Shown: positions 49,839 through 58,779, counted from the stretch's first letter. The stretch is 64,000 nucleotides of DNA from Patulibacter sp040675535 (GCF_040675535.1 NZ_JBFAPC010000003.1:18063-82062), one strand, 5' to 3'. Translations and numbers: made by a program. Notes: a model not told the origin generated them from the sequence alone.

Positions 49839-52064
49839 ATGGATCTCCTAGGACGCGGGCTCCTTATTCTCGGCCTCCTCGTCGCGCTCTACGGCGCTGC
49901 GGTGAGCGTCGTCGGAGCGCGACGCCTGCAGACCGCCGTTGGCCCCGGCACCGCGACGGGCACGACCGGCCACGGCGCAGCGTGGGTGCGCTCCGGCCGT
50001 CGGGCGATCTACGTCCTGGCCGGACTAGCCGTCTCAGCGTTCGTTCTCGTCGAGATCGCGTTCATCCGCACCGACCTGTCGTTCGACATCGTCGTGAGTC
50101 ACTCGTCGAAGTCCACGCCGCTGGGCTACCGAATGGCAGCACCGTGGAGCTCACAGGAGGGCTCCCTGCTGCTGTGGGTGCTCATGCTCTCGTTGTGGAG
50201 TTCGCTGGTGGTACGCCGCGCGGGTCGGCGGATGGCCGACGTCGTGCCATGGGCGCAGGCCGTGCTTCTGGCGCTCGCGGCGTTCTTCCTGTTCCTGCTG
50301 GTCTTCTACAGCTCACCGTTTCGACTGACGCCCATGCCGGTCCCAGCCGTCGGGGAGGGCCTCAGCCCGCTGCTGCAGTACCCGAGCATGATGATCCACC
50401 CGCCGATGCTCTACAGCGGCTACACGCTGTTCGCGATCCCCTTCGCGTTCGCCGTCGGCGCGCTGATCGCCGGGCACGTCGGCTCCGACTGGATCCGTCA
50501 TACCCGCCGCTACACGCTCGGTGCCTGGCTGCTGCTGGGCATCGGCATCGTCCTCGGCTCGCGCTGGTCCTACGCCGAGCTCGGCTGGGGCGGCTACTGG
50601 GGCTGGGACCCCGTCGAGAACGCGTCGCTCATGCCGTGGATCATCGGCACCGCGTTCATCCACTCCGTGATGATCCAGGAGAAGCGCGGCATGCTCCGCA
50701 CCTGGAACGTCTCGCTCATCCTGCTGACGGGCATCCTCTGCATCCTCGGCACGTTCATCGTCCGCTCGGGGATCATCTCTTCGATCCACGCGTTCGGCTC
50801 GTCCACCGTGGGCTGGCAGTTCCTGACCCTCCTAGGGGTCATGACCTTCGGCTCGATCGCCCTGGTCACCTGGCGCCGGCCGCTGCTGCGCTCGGAGCAC
50901 CGGATCGACTCGCTGCTCTCGCGCGAGGCGATCTTCCTGGTCGGCAACGTCGTCCTCGTCCTGCTGACGCTCGTCGTCCTCTGGGGCACGTTCTTCCCGC
51001 TGCTCTCCGAGGTCCTGACCGGCAAGCAACGGCCGTGGGCGTCCTCGACCTGGGGCTGGTGGGTCGGGCCGCTCTCCCTCGCGCTCGTAGGCCTCATGGG
51101 CCTCGGGCCACTTGCGGCGTGGCGCAAGACGACCCGCGCGCACCTCTGGCGTCAGGCCCGCGCGCCGCTGGCCGTCGCGATCCTCACGCTCGCTGTGGGC
51201 AGCGTGGTCGGTGGCGGGTCGCGTCTGGTCGTCGTCGTCGCGCTGCTCCTCGGCGGATTCGTCGTCGGGGCGGTCGGGCAGGAGCTCGTGCGGGGCGCGC
51301 GCGCGCGGCAGATCTCGACAGGCGAGCGGCTCCCCGTCGCGGTACCGAGGCTCGTCGGCCGCAACCGCCGGCGCTATGGCGGCTACCTCGTGCACGTCGG
51401 CTTCGCGGTGCTCGCCCTGTCGATCGCCGCGTCGTCGGCGTTGAAGGACCAGGAGCGTGTGAACGCGACGGTCGGCGACCGTTTCACCATCGGCGGCTAC
51501 GACCTGCGCTACACAGGGGCGATCGGCGACTACCAGCTCACGGATGGCCGAATCGACAAACTGATCCTCGGTTCCGTCGTCGAGGTCCGACGCGACGGGA
51601 AACTCCTCCAGACGATCCGCCCGACGCGTGAGTACTACCCGTCGATGAACCCCGCCGACGGCCCCGTCGGCCGGTTCTTCGCCGGCGAGGCATCGACGGA
51701 GATCGCGCTGGACGCCGGGCTGACCCGCGATCTCTGGGTCGCGATGCAGCCCGACGGAGAGGCTCTTGCAACCGTTCTCGAGGCCCTAGACGACCGCTTG
51801 CGCGATCAGCCAACACGCTTCGCGCAGGGTGGCCAGCTCGCGCTGAACTTCACCGAGCTCTACGCCGCGCGACCATCCGGGGTGACGTTTCAGGTCATCG
51901 TCTCGCCTCTCGTCACGTGGATCTGGATCGGGAGCGTGCTCATGGCACTCGGTGCCCTCCTGGCGATGTGGCCGGCACCGGACCTCCAGACACGGCGAGT
52001 GCGAGCCGGACAGAAAGCGCGCGTGGCCCGCGACGTGCGATACCCCACGGAGCAGCCGCTGTGA
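49839..52064 (+). CDS. ccmF: Cytochrome c haem lyase subunit CcmF (copy 2)
   Basis: 741-residue paralogue of the protein at 17871-20066, with the same motifs (WGGYWGWDPVENASLMPW, SMMIHPPMLYSGY, GTAFIHSVM). It keeps the usual Pro in WGWDPVEN, where copy 1 has Ala (WGWDAVEN). In operon with ccmE and a ccmI-like gene, it looks like the main System I copy. Confidence 0.94.
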   Translation: MDLLGRGLLILGLLVALYGAAVSVVGARRLQTAVGPGTATGTTGHGAAWVRSGRRAIYVLAGLAVSAFVLVEIAFIRTDLSFDIVVSHSSKSTPLGYRMAAPWSSQEGSLLLWVLMLSLWSSLVVRRAGRRMADVVPWAQAVLLALAAFFLFLLVFYSSPFRLTPMPVPAVGEGLSPLLQYPSMMIHPPMLYSGYTLFAIPFAFAVGALIAGHVGSDWIRHTRRYTLGAWLLLGIGIVLGSRWSYAELGWGGYWGWDPVENASLMPWIIGTAFIHSVMIQEKRGMLRTWNVSLILLTGILCILGTFIVRSGIISSIHAFGSSTVGWQFLTLLGVMTFGSIALVTWRRPLLRSEHRIDSLLSREAIFLVGNVVLVLLTLVVLWGTFFPLLSEVLTGKQRPWASSTWGWWVGPLSLALVGLMGLGPLAAWRKTTRAHLWRQARAPLAVAILTLAVGSVVGGGSRLVVVVALLLGGFVVGAVGQELVRGARARQISTGERLPVAVPRLVGRNRRRYGGYLVHVGFAVLALSIAASSALKDQERVNATVGDRFTIGGYDLRYTGAIGDYQLTDGRIDKLILGSVVEVRRDGKLLQTIRPTREYYPSMNPADGPVGRFFAGEASTEIALDAGLTRDLWVAMQPDGEALATVLEALDDRLRDQPTRFAQGGQLALNFTELYAARPSGVTFQVIVSPLVTWIWIGSVLMALGALLAMWPAPDLQTRRVRAGQKARVARDVRYPTEQPL

Positions 52065-52417
52065 CCGTCATGGGGCCATTGGTCGTGCTCGTTGCGTTCG
52101 CGGTCGTGCTCTTCATCCTCTCGCAACCGTTCTGGCCCGACCAGCACGAGCGCGCCGCTGAATCAGAAACGCTGCTGCGCGCCGACCTCGAAGCGGCGAA
52201 GGTCGCGAAGTACCGTGAGATCCGCGACGCCGCCTTGGACCGCGACACCGGCAAACTCTCCGACGCCGACTGGCGGACGATCGACGCCCAGCTGCGTTCC
52301 CAGGCGGTCGCGATACTCGACGAGCTCGACGGTCTCGACCACCTCCGGGGTAGGGCAGCCCAGCGCGACGAGCTGCACGGCGGCGACCTCATCCCGACGC
52401 AGTGGCCGACACCGTGA
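52061..52417 (+). CDS. CcmI-like cytochrome c biogenesis protein
   Basis: 118 residues: one N-terminal helix (GPLVVLVAFAVVLFILSQPFW) and a soluble helical part (KVAKYREIRDAALDRDTGKLSDADW). This matches the N-terminal part of CcmI/CycH, which steers apocytochrome c, but lacks TPR repeats. GTG 52061 overlaps the ccmF stop (GTGA). Confidence 0.75.
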   Translation: MTVMGPLVVLVAFAVVLFILSQPFWPDQHERAAESETLLRADLEAAKVAKYREIRDAALDRDTGKLSDADWRTIDAQLRSQAVAILDELDGLDHLRGRAAQRDELHGGDLIPTQWPTP

Positions 52418-52651
52418 CCGCTAAATGGAGCTCGTAGGAGGGTTGGTCATCCGCGTCTGGCCGGCCACGTCGTGGGCTTTGGAGGATCACCGTCGTCCCC
52501 CGAAGCGGCCACTACGCAGGAGCAGGACACGCGGAGGTCAGGGGCCCCAGCTTCGCCGCATGGTGACGCCGATGGGATGCCGTAGACGTCCGCGCAGCTC
52601 CGCGAACGAGTCGATGAGGTGCCATCGCGCCCGCATCAGCCGCGTGAGAGG

Positions 52652-53929
52652 ATGACGCCCGTGCGGCGTCGGCGGCACATCTCGGCCGGCAAGGACGAGC
52701 TCCCGGCCGGGAGCGACGACGCGATTGGCTCGGTCCCCGCTCCTGACGGGACCCCGTCGAAGGGTATCTCCAAGCCCCAAACGGGTGCCGATGGGGTGCC
52801 GTCGACCGCCCGCCTGCACCTCCACCAGGGCGCGCCGCCCGCCGTCACCGACGGCGGGCGCCCCCCGACCGACGACGCAGCCCCGCTCGTGGGCGGGCTG
52901 TTCAAACGGGTCGTCGTCGGCATCGTCGTCTTCGCGCTCCTGCTCGTCGTGGCGCGGCTTCTCGTGCCGCACGTCGGCTTCCTCGACGACATGTGGCAGA
53001 ACGTCCGCAGGGGCGACCCGGTCTGGCTTCTCGTCGCCGTCGTGCTCGAGGTCTTCGCGTTTGCCGGGTACGTGCTGGTCTTCGACGGGACCGCCCGCCG
53101 TGCCGGCCTGCGGCTCCCGCGCTTCACGACCTGGCGGATCGTCCTCGCCGGAGTGGCTGCCACTCGCCTTCTCGCGACGGCAGGCGCGGGCGGCGTCGCG
53201 TCGACGACGTTCGCGCTGCGCCGCCACGGGCTCGATGCGCGGCACGCCGCCGCGACGGTCGCGGCGCAGATTGCGATCGTCTACGTCTGGTTCGTCCTCC
53301 TGATCGCGCTCGTCGGCACCGTCTTGTTCCTCGCCGATCATGGGCGCAGCGCGATCACGATCATCCCCGCCGGGGTCGCCGCTGGGATCCTCTTGGTCGC
53401 CGGGCTCGGCCGGCCCCTGTTGCACCGCCTGGGTGGCTCGACGGCGAAGCGCAAAGGCCGTATCTCCCGCGTGCTCGCCGCGATCCCCGGCACGCTCGAC
53501 GACGGCATCCACACCGTCTCGACCCTCGTCCGCGAGCGCGACATCGCGGTTCTCGGTGGCGCGCTTTGGTGGTTGGCGGACGCCGCGGTGCTCTGGTCGG
53601 CCTGCCACGCGTTCGGGGCGTCGCCGAACGTGCTCGACGTCACGATGGCGTACCTGATCGGCCAAGTCGCCAACCTGCTGCCGATCCCCGGCGGTCTCGG
53701 CGTCGAGGCGGGCCTGCTCGGCATGCTCATCGCCTTCGGGGTCCCGGCGGAGGTCGCCATCCCCGCGACCCTGACGCAGCGCCTCATCTCGACCTGGTTG
53801 CCTGCGCTCCCCGGTTCCGTCGCACTCGTCGCGATCGGCCGCCCATCGCCGGACTCCGAGGTTGTCGCGATCGATCACGCACCACCGCACGCGCGCACGC
53901 CGTCTGAGCCTGAAACACCGATGCGTTGA
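52652..53929 (+). CDS. LPG-synthase-type flippase-like membrane protein (UPF0104)
   Basis: 425 residues. A disordered head of about 80 residues precedes eight helices of the lysylphosphatidylglycerol synthetase TM family (GLFKRVVVGIVVF, ATAGAGGVASTTFALRRHG, LLPIPGGLGVEAGLLG). Members without the synthase domain are thought to move lipids or act with glycosyltransferases. ATG 52652 follows GTGAGAGG; a GTG at 52661 is possible. The 234 bp before it hold no gene. Confidence 0.82.
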   Translation: MTPVRRRRHISAGKDELPAGSDDAIGSVPAPDGTPSKGISKPQTGADGVPSTARLHLHQGAPPAVTDGGRPPTDDAAPLVGGLFKRVVVGIVVFALLLVVARLLVPHVGFLDDMWQNVRRGDPVWLLVAVVLEVFAFAGYVLVFDGTARRAGLRLPRFTTWRIVLAGVAATRLLATAGAGGVASTTFALRRHGLDARHAAATVAAQIAIVYVWFVLLIALVGTVLFLADHGRSAITIIPAGVAAGILLVAGLGRPLLHRLGGSTAKRKGRISRVLAAIPGTLDDGIHTVSTLVRERDIAVLGGALWWLADAAVLWSACHAFGASPNVLDVTMAYLIGQVANLLPIPGGLGVEAGLLGMLIAFGVPAEVAIPATLTQRLISTWLPALPGSVALVAIGRPSPDSEVVAIDHAPPHARTPSEPETPMR

Positions 53930-54125
53930 GAAACGAGATGGCGCACGCGATCGACTCGATCCGCGAAGGATGGCTCACCATCGGACGTGAGCTCGCGTTG
54001 AGATCGAGTTGCACGCCTCGTCGATGGGCCTAACGAGCGATCGCCGGAGCGACGCAAGCGGATCGACGTCAAGGTGCTCGAGCGTGAAGGCCATGGCAGA
54101 CGCGCCAAGGTCCAGCAGTACTGCT

Positions 54126-54152
54126 CTCAGGAAATCTCAGGAACCGCTCAGG
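54126..54152 (+). promoter_or_regulatory. Three CTCAGG direct repeats (response-regulator-type site)
   Basis: CTCAGG at 54126-54131, 54136-54141 and 54147-54152, spaced 10 and 11 bp, i.e. one helix turn apart. Helically phased direct repeats are typical of OmpR/PhoB-family response regulators. They end 33 bp before the small secreted protein gene that precedes the ferric reductase. No two-component genes are in the window. Confidence 0.6.
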
Positions 54153-54185
54153 CAGGTCCCAGGAAGCAACGGGACCCTTCGACAC

Positions 54186-54458
54186 ATGCGCCGTTCCGCT
54201 CCCTTCCGTGGCCTGCTCACCGGGTTGCTCGCCCTCGTCGTCTTCGCCTCCGCCGCCGTAGCGATGGTCACCGACGGCTCGCCCCTCTCGCCCGCTCCTG
54301 CCACCGGACTCGAAGCCAGCGGGCTGCCGGCCGGAGACAGCACCGCCGTCCAAGCCGGCGTCGAGGGCGATGACGACGCGGACGGTGACGACGAGATCGG
54401 CAACGGATTTGACGGCCGGGGCGGACAAGACGACGACCAACGCGACGACGGGCGCTGA
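54186..54458 (+). CDS. Small secreted acidic protein
   Basis: 90 residues: signal peptide (SAPFRGLLTGLLALVVFASAAVA) and a mature chain that becomes very rich in Asp, Glu and Gly (EGDDDADGDDEIGNGFDGRG). No fold recognised; the acidic tail could bind cations. It lies 23 bp before the ferric reductase gene, downstream of the CTCAGG repeats, so it probably shares that promoter. Confidence 0.6.
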   Translation: MRRSAPFRGLLTGLLALVVFASAAVAMVTDGSPLSPAPATGLEASGLPAGDSTAVQAGVEGDDDADGDDEIGNGFDGRGGQDDDQRDDGR

Positions 54459-54481
54459 GCCGCCCCGGACAGGCTCCGACG

Positions 54482-55819
54482 ATGCCTACGACGTCCGGCT
54501 CGCCGTTCGGGATGGCGGCCCGTCGAGCACTGTTGATCGCGCTCTACGGCACGGTGCTGCTCTTTCCGCTGGCGTTGACCATCGGTGCGATCAAGCCGGG
54601 TTCGCAGGGCCGACTCGTCGTCTTCTCCGACGCCCTGGCTTTCACCGCCCTGTCACTGATCGCGCTGCAGGTCGTCGCGTCCGGACGATGGGCGTCGACC
54701 ACACGCATCTTCGGTCTGCGCCCGGTCCTTGGCCTGCACCGCCAAGCCGGAAAAGCCACGCTGGTTCTCGTGGTCGCACACGTCGCGATTCTCATGGTCG
54801 ACGACCCCAGTCGGCTGCACCTGTTCGACCTTCCCGAGGCGCCGAACCGCGCGCGTGCGGGGACCGTCGCCGTCGTGGCGTTGGCCGGTCTCGCGGTCAC
54901 ATCGATCTGGCGCGCGAAGCTCGGGATGCGCTTCGAGCACTGGCGCGCCACGCACCTCGCGCTGACCGGGGTCGTCATCGCCGCATCGTTCGCTCACGTC
55001 ATCTGGGTCAACGCCTACACCTCGTTGCCGGTGATCCGCGTCGCCGTTCTGGTCCTGGTGCTGGCCGCGGCCGCCAGCCTGTTCTGGGCGCGCGTCGCGC
55101 ACCCCTACCGCACCGCCCTGAAGCCCTACCGCGTGGTGAGCGTTCATCCCGAGCGTGGCGGCGCGGTGACCCTCGAGCTCCAGGCCGACGGGCACGACGG
55201 CCTGCGCTTCGGCCCCGGCCAGTTCGCACGGCTACGTCCGGCGCACGCCCCCTACAGCCTCGACGACCACCCGTTCACCCTCAGCTCCAGTGCCGCGCAC
55301 CCCGAGCACCCGTCGTTCACGGTCAAGGCGCTTGGCGACTTCACCACCGACGTCGCCGATCTGCAGCCCGGCGACGAGGTACTCGTCGACGGGCCGCACG
55401 GCGAAGCCGTCCACGACGGGGACCGCCGGCGCGGCAGGATCCTGCTGGCCGCCGGGATCGGGATCACCCCGGCGATGAGCGTGCTGCGAACCGCGGCGGA
55501 GCACGGAAGCACCCGGCGGTTCCTCCTGCTCTACGGGAGCCGTCAGTGGCAGGACGTCACCTTCCGGGAGGAGCTCGCCGTCCTGCAGCACCGGCTGCCG
55601 AACCTGCAGGTCGTGCACGCGCTCTCCCGTGCGGAGCCCGGCTGGCCGGGGGAGCGAGGCCGGGTCACCGAACAGCTCCTGCGCCGCTACGCGCCGCGAG
55701 ACATCGCCCGGTGGGGCGCCCTCATCTGCGGCCCGGCGGCGATGGTCGCCGAGACCTCCGTAGCCCTGGCCCTGATGGGGATGCCGATGCACGCGATCCA
55801 GGCCGAAGGCTTCGAGTAG
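54482..55819 (+). CDS. Ferric reductase-like transmembrane flavocytochrome
   Basis: 445 residues. Six-helix ferric-reductase-like domain with haem-type His residues (GLHRQAGKATLVLVVAHVAI, FEHWRATHLALTG), then an FAD domain (about 220-320, DDHPFTLSSS) and an NAD(P)-binding domain (AAGIGITPAMSVLR, ending in ICGPAAM). It moves electrons across the membrane from NAD(P)H, to Fe(III) or another acceptor. It probably shares a promoter with the acidic secreted protein upstream. Confidence 0.9.
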   Translation: MPTTSGSPFGMAARRALLIALYGTVLLFPLALTIGAIKPGSQGRLVVFSDALAFTALSLIALQVVASGRWASTTRIFGLRPVLGLHRQAGKATLVLVVAHVAILMVDDPSRLHLFDLPEAPNRARAGTVAVVALAGLAVTSIWRAKLGMRFEHWRATHLALTGVVIAASFAHVIWVNAYTSLPVIRVAVLVLVLAAAASLFWARVAHPYRTALKPYRVVSVHPERGGAVTLELQADGHDGLRFGPGQFARLRPAHAPYSLDDHPFTLSSSAAHPEHPSFTVKALGDFTTDVADLQPGDEVLVDGPHGEAVHDGDRRRGRILLAAGIGITPAMSVLRTAAEHGSTRRFLLLYGSRQWQDVTFREELAVLQHRLPNLQVVHALSRAEPGWPGERGRVTEQLLRRYAPRDIARWGALICGPAAMVAETSVALALMGMPMHAIQAEGFE

Positions 55820-55916
55820 CGCGCCGACGCGGCCCAGCGTCTTTCGGGGGGACCCGCTGGTGAGACGCGCAATCGCGATCGGCTTGCGGTCGCCTGTGCG
55901 TTGCAATACTGCGCGG

Positions 55917-56300
55917 ATGGTGGACGGCGCGATCCAGGGCGAATTGCAGGAGCAGATCATGCTCGTCCTCTGGCGACGGGAGCAGGGCACCGTCGAGGAT
56001 GTTCGTGCCGATCTCCCTCCGCAGTATCAAGGTGCCTATACGACGGTCGCGACTGTGCTGAACCGGCTCGTCGATCGGGGGCTCTTGGGTCGCGAGCGCC
56101 TAGGTAGGACGATGACGTACACGCCGACGGTTACCGAGGCGCAGTATCTGTCTCGTTCGATCGCGCAGACGCTGGCCGGCGCATCCACGGAAGCCCGTGA
56201 AGTCGCGCTGGCCGAGCTGATCGGCACGATCGACGAGGACGAGCTGGCGGGGTTGCAGGAGCAGATCCGCCGCAGGACAGCATCTCGAGCGGATCGCTGA
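55917..56300 (+). CDS. BlaI/MecI/CopY-family repressor (copy 2)
   Basis: 127-residue paralogue of the repressor at 37906, with the same opening (IQGELQEQIMLVLWRREQGT) and recognition region (GAYTTVATVLNRLVDRGLLG). No Cys. ATG 55917 is six bases after an AATACT box (leaderless). No clear TACA palindrome lies upstream, unlike copy 1. The stop shares one base with the M56 gene start. Confidence 0.92.
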   Translation: MVDGAIQGELQEQIMLVLWRREQGTVEDVRADLPPQYQGAYTTVATVLNRLVDRGLLGRERLGRTMTYTPTVTEAQYLSRSIAQTLAGASTEAREVALAELIGTIDEDELAGLQEQIRRRTASRADR

Positions 56301-57265
56301 TGATGCTCTTGGTCCTGATCGGGGCCGCCCTGGCGATGATCGCGGTCCCGCACGTCGTTTCCACGCGCGACTTGACACCTGCCACCGCTGCCGCGCTCTG
56401 GGGGGTCGCGCTGGGCCTTCGCGCGGTACTTTCGGTGTTCGTGGTCGCGTACGTCCTGGTCGTGTTGCCGGCGACTGCCATCTTTGCCTCGATCACCGAT
56501 TGGTGCTGGCATACCGCGCTTCCGGTCGCGGCCACCAACGTTGGGGTCATGGGTGCGTGGGTCGGGCAGGGCGCGACGCTGTTGCCGGCCCTGGTCCTGG
56601 CGGTCTCCGCTGCCCTCGTCGCTGCGAGCGTTCTTCGCAGCGCCCGACGGGTGCGTCGTCTCGTCGTGCAGGAAGCGATCGGCAGGGGGCCTCGGGGCAG
56701 CGTGATCGTTGGGGGCGCGGACGTGTTCGTCGCGGTCGCCGGTTTCAGCCGGCCTCGTCTGGTGCTCTCGACCGGCGCGCTGACGCAGCTCGACGACGCC
56801 GAGCTTGCGGCCGGCATCGCTCACGAGGATGGACACATCCACCGCCGGCACCGCTTCGTCGTGCTCTACGCGGAGGCCTGTCGTGCGCTGGCTCGGTTCA
56901 CGCCGGGTACCGACCGGGCGCTCGCGGCGCTGTTCTTCCAGCTCGAGCGCGATGCCGATGCCTGGGCGCTTCGGCGTGCCACCGACCCGGTCGCACTGGC
57001 CAGCGCGATCTGCAAGGCCGCGAGCTCCCGAACGCCGTCGCTCGCTCTGGCCACGCTCGCCGGCGCCCAGGGCATCAGCGCCCGCGTGAGCGGGCTGCTC
57101 GACCAACCAGCCCGCCCGCCCCTTCTTCGGCAGGCCTGCCTGGCCACCCTCGCCGGGCTTGGCCTTGCGCTCCTCATCGCGCTTACGGCGCAGCTGCCCG
57201 CCGTGATCTCCGACGGTCGCGCGCACGCGGCGCTGGCGGCGATGCGCACCGCCTGCGGCATGTAG
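56300..57265 (+). CDS. BlaR1-like M56 membrane metalloprotease without sensor domain (copy 2)
   Basis: 321 residues with the same helix layout as copy 1 and zincin motif HEDGH in AAGIAHEDGHIHRRHR. It again lacks a BlaR1 penicillin-binding sensor. Paired with BlaI copy 2 it would form a second proteolytic switch. Confidence 0.9.
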   Translation: MMLLVLIGAALAMIAVPHVVSTRDLTPATAAALWGVALGLRAVLSVFVVAYVLVVLPATAIFASITDWCWHTALPVAATNVGVMGAWVGQGATLLPALVLAVSAALVAASVLRSARRVRRLVVQEAIGRGPRGSVIVGGADVFVAVAGFSRPRLVLSTGALTQLDDAELAAGIAHEDGHIHRRHRFVVLYAEACRALARFTPGTDRALAALFFQLERDADAWALRRATDPVALASAICKAASSRTPSLALATLAGAQGISARVSGLLDQPARPPLLRQACLATLAGLGLALLIALTAQLPAVISDGRAHAALAAMRTACGM

Positions 57266-57305
57266 TCCGCCCGGGGCGGCACTGCCGCGACCCCGACCCC
57301 CATCT

Positions 57306-57320
57306 ACTACAGTCTGTAGA
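57306..57320 (+). promoter_or_regulatory. TACA-type palindrome upstream of the His-rich protein gene
   Basis: ACTACAGTCTGTAGA, a perfect TACA-GTC-TGTA core with extended arms TCTAC/GTAGA. It lies 26 bp before the ATG, directly after BlaR1-like copy 2 and before the His-protein/lgt/TlpA operon. Confidence 0.65.
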
Positions 57321-57346
57321 AAGAACGGGGAGGGCGGGAGCAACAC

Positions 57347-58003
57347 ATGAGCGGTCGAGCGAAGAAGCAGGAAGACCTCCGGCGAGAGCGCGAGGAGCAG
57401 GAGCGGCTCGCCGCGGCGAGCGAGCGGCGCTCCAAGCGGGTGCGGATCGCCGCCGGCGGCGGATTCGTCGTCGTCGCCGTCGGGGCCGCGCTGGCCCTCG
57501 GGCTGTCCTCGGAGGCGCCGGAGGGCGCGAATCTGCCCAGGGCCGCGGGGTTGGGCACCAACTACGACGGACTCGTGCAGCGCCGGATCGCTGCAGGCGT
57601 CGTGACGATGGGCACCGCGCAGTCCAGCGCGCACATCCATCCGCAGCTGAGCCTGTTCATCGACGGTAAGCCCGTGCAGGTCCCGGCGAACATCGGTGTT
57701 GACCCCAACGCCTCGGGCGACGACATGGCCGCGCTGCACACGCACACCCCCGACGGCCTGATCCATGACGAGGGTCAAGGCAACGGGACCCTCGGCCAGT
57801 TCTTCGCGATCTGGGGCGTCGCGCTGAGCGCTGATCGCCTCGGCAGCTACCGCACCGGCGGCGGAAAGCAGGTGCAGATGTGGGTGGACGGCAAGCCCAC
57901 TCGCGCGTTCGGTGGCCTGCGGTTGCAGGACGAGCAAAAGATCGTGCTCTCCTACGGTCGCCCGACCGCCAACCCGCCCGGGACCTCCGCCCCGAGCAGC
58001 TGA
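57347..58003 (+). CDS. Membrane-anchored His-containing protein, hypothetical
   Basis: 218 residues: charged coiled head (about 1-32), one helix (about 34-53), then an outside domain with SSAHIHPQLSLFIDGK, ALHTHTPDGLIHDE and LGQFFAIWGV. The spaced His pairs suggest metal or haem binding. I recall unnamed actinobacterial proteins with this HIHPQL...HTHTPDG pattern but no function. A GGGAGG/GGGAG site precedes ATG 57347. Its stop shares a base with the lgt start (TGATG), so it is coupled to lipoprotein modification. Confidence 0.7.
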   Translation: MSGRAKKQEDLRREREEQERLAAASERRSKRVRIAAGGGFVVVAVGAALALGLSSEAPEGANLPRAAGLGTNYDGLVQRRIAAGVVTMGTAQSSAHIHPQLSLFIDGKPVQVPANIGVDPNASGDDMAALHTHTPDGLIHDEGQGNGTLGQFFAIWGVALSADRLGSYRTGGGKQVQMWVDGKPTRAFGGLRLQDEQKIVLSYGRPTANPPGTSAPSS

Positions 58004-58779
58004 TGCTCCCGGTCCTCTTCCACGTCGGGCCGCTGGAGATCAAGAGCTACGGCGTCTTCATCGCCCTGGCGTTCCTTGCCGCGTGGGTCGTTCTCTCCCG
58101 GGAGCTTCGTCGACGTGCAGACCGTGCCGACGCGGCAGGCCCGCTGATCGCGGCCGCCGCGATCGGTGGGTTCATCGGTGCGCGGCTCTACTGGCTGGCC
58201 GAACACGCCAACTCGGCCAACGCGGGGGACCTCGTCTCCGGTGCGGGCTTCACCTGGTACGGCGGAGTTCTGGGCGGCACGGTCGCCGTCCTGCTGGTCG
58301 CGCGGCTCCAACGCATCCCGGTCAGCGCGATCGTCGGCAGTGCCGCGCCGACGCTCGCGCTGGGCTACGCGCTTGGGCGTATCGCGTGCCAGATGGCCGG
58401 CGACGGCACCTACGGCAAGCCGAGTGATCTGCCGTGGGCGATGGCCTACCCCGACGGCGAGATCCCGACGACCGTCCGGGTGCACCCGACTCCGGTCTAC
58501 GAGACCCTCACCGGCCTGCTCATCTTCGCCGTGCTCTGGCGACTGCGCGAACGCCTATCGGGACCGCGCCTGTTCGGCGTCTATCTCGTGCTCGCCGGCA
58601 CCGAACGGTTCCTCGTCGAGTTCCTGCGGATCAATGACCGTGTCCTCGTCGGTCTCACGCAACCGCAGATCTGGGCCGCCACGTTCGTCCTCGCCGGGAT
58701 CGGCGTGATCGCCACGACCCACCGCCGTGACGTGAGAACCCCGCAGACCGGCGTGCCTCAGACAAGGTCCGTGCAGTGA
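58003..58779 (+). CDS. lgt: Prolipoprotein diacylglyceryl transferase (Lgt)
   Basis: 258-residue, seven-helix enzyme adding diacylglyceryl to lipobox Cys. Motifs: SYGVFIALAF near the start, TWYGGVLGG, and GRIACQMAGDGTYGKPSDL followed by PWAMAYP, the Lgt signature. The last conserved block is ERFLVEFLRIN. It overlaps the TlpA-like gene (GTGA). Its context, with a His-rich protein and a thioredoxin, suggests an accessory rather than the housekeeping copy. Confidence 0.93.
   Translation: MLPVLFHVGPLEIKSYGVFIALAFLAAWVVLSRELRRRADRADAAGPLIAAAAIGGFIGARLYWLAEHANSANAGDLVSGAGFTWYGGVLGGTVAVLLVARLQRIPVSAIVGSAAPTLALGYALGRIACQMAGDGTYGKPSDLPWAMAYPDGEIPTTVRVHPTPVYETLTGLLIFAVLWRLRERLSGPRLFGVYLVLAGTERFLVEFLRINDRVLVGLTQPQIWAATFVLAGIGVIATTHRRDVRTPQTGVPQTRSVQ

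Noticed and set aside
52425..52450. CGTAGGAG half-site before the LPG-synthase-like gene
   Set aside because: Only one arm of the TACA palindrome is present; the left arm does not match, so it was not counted in the regulon.
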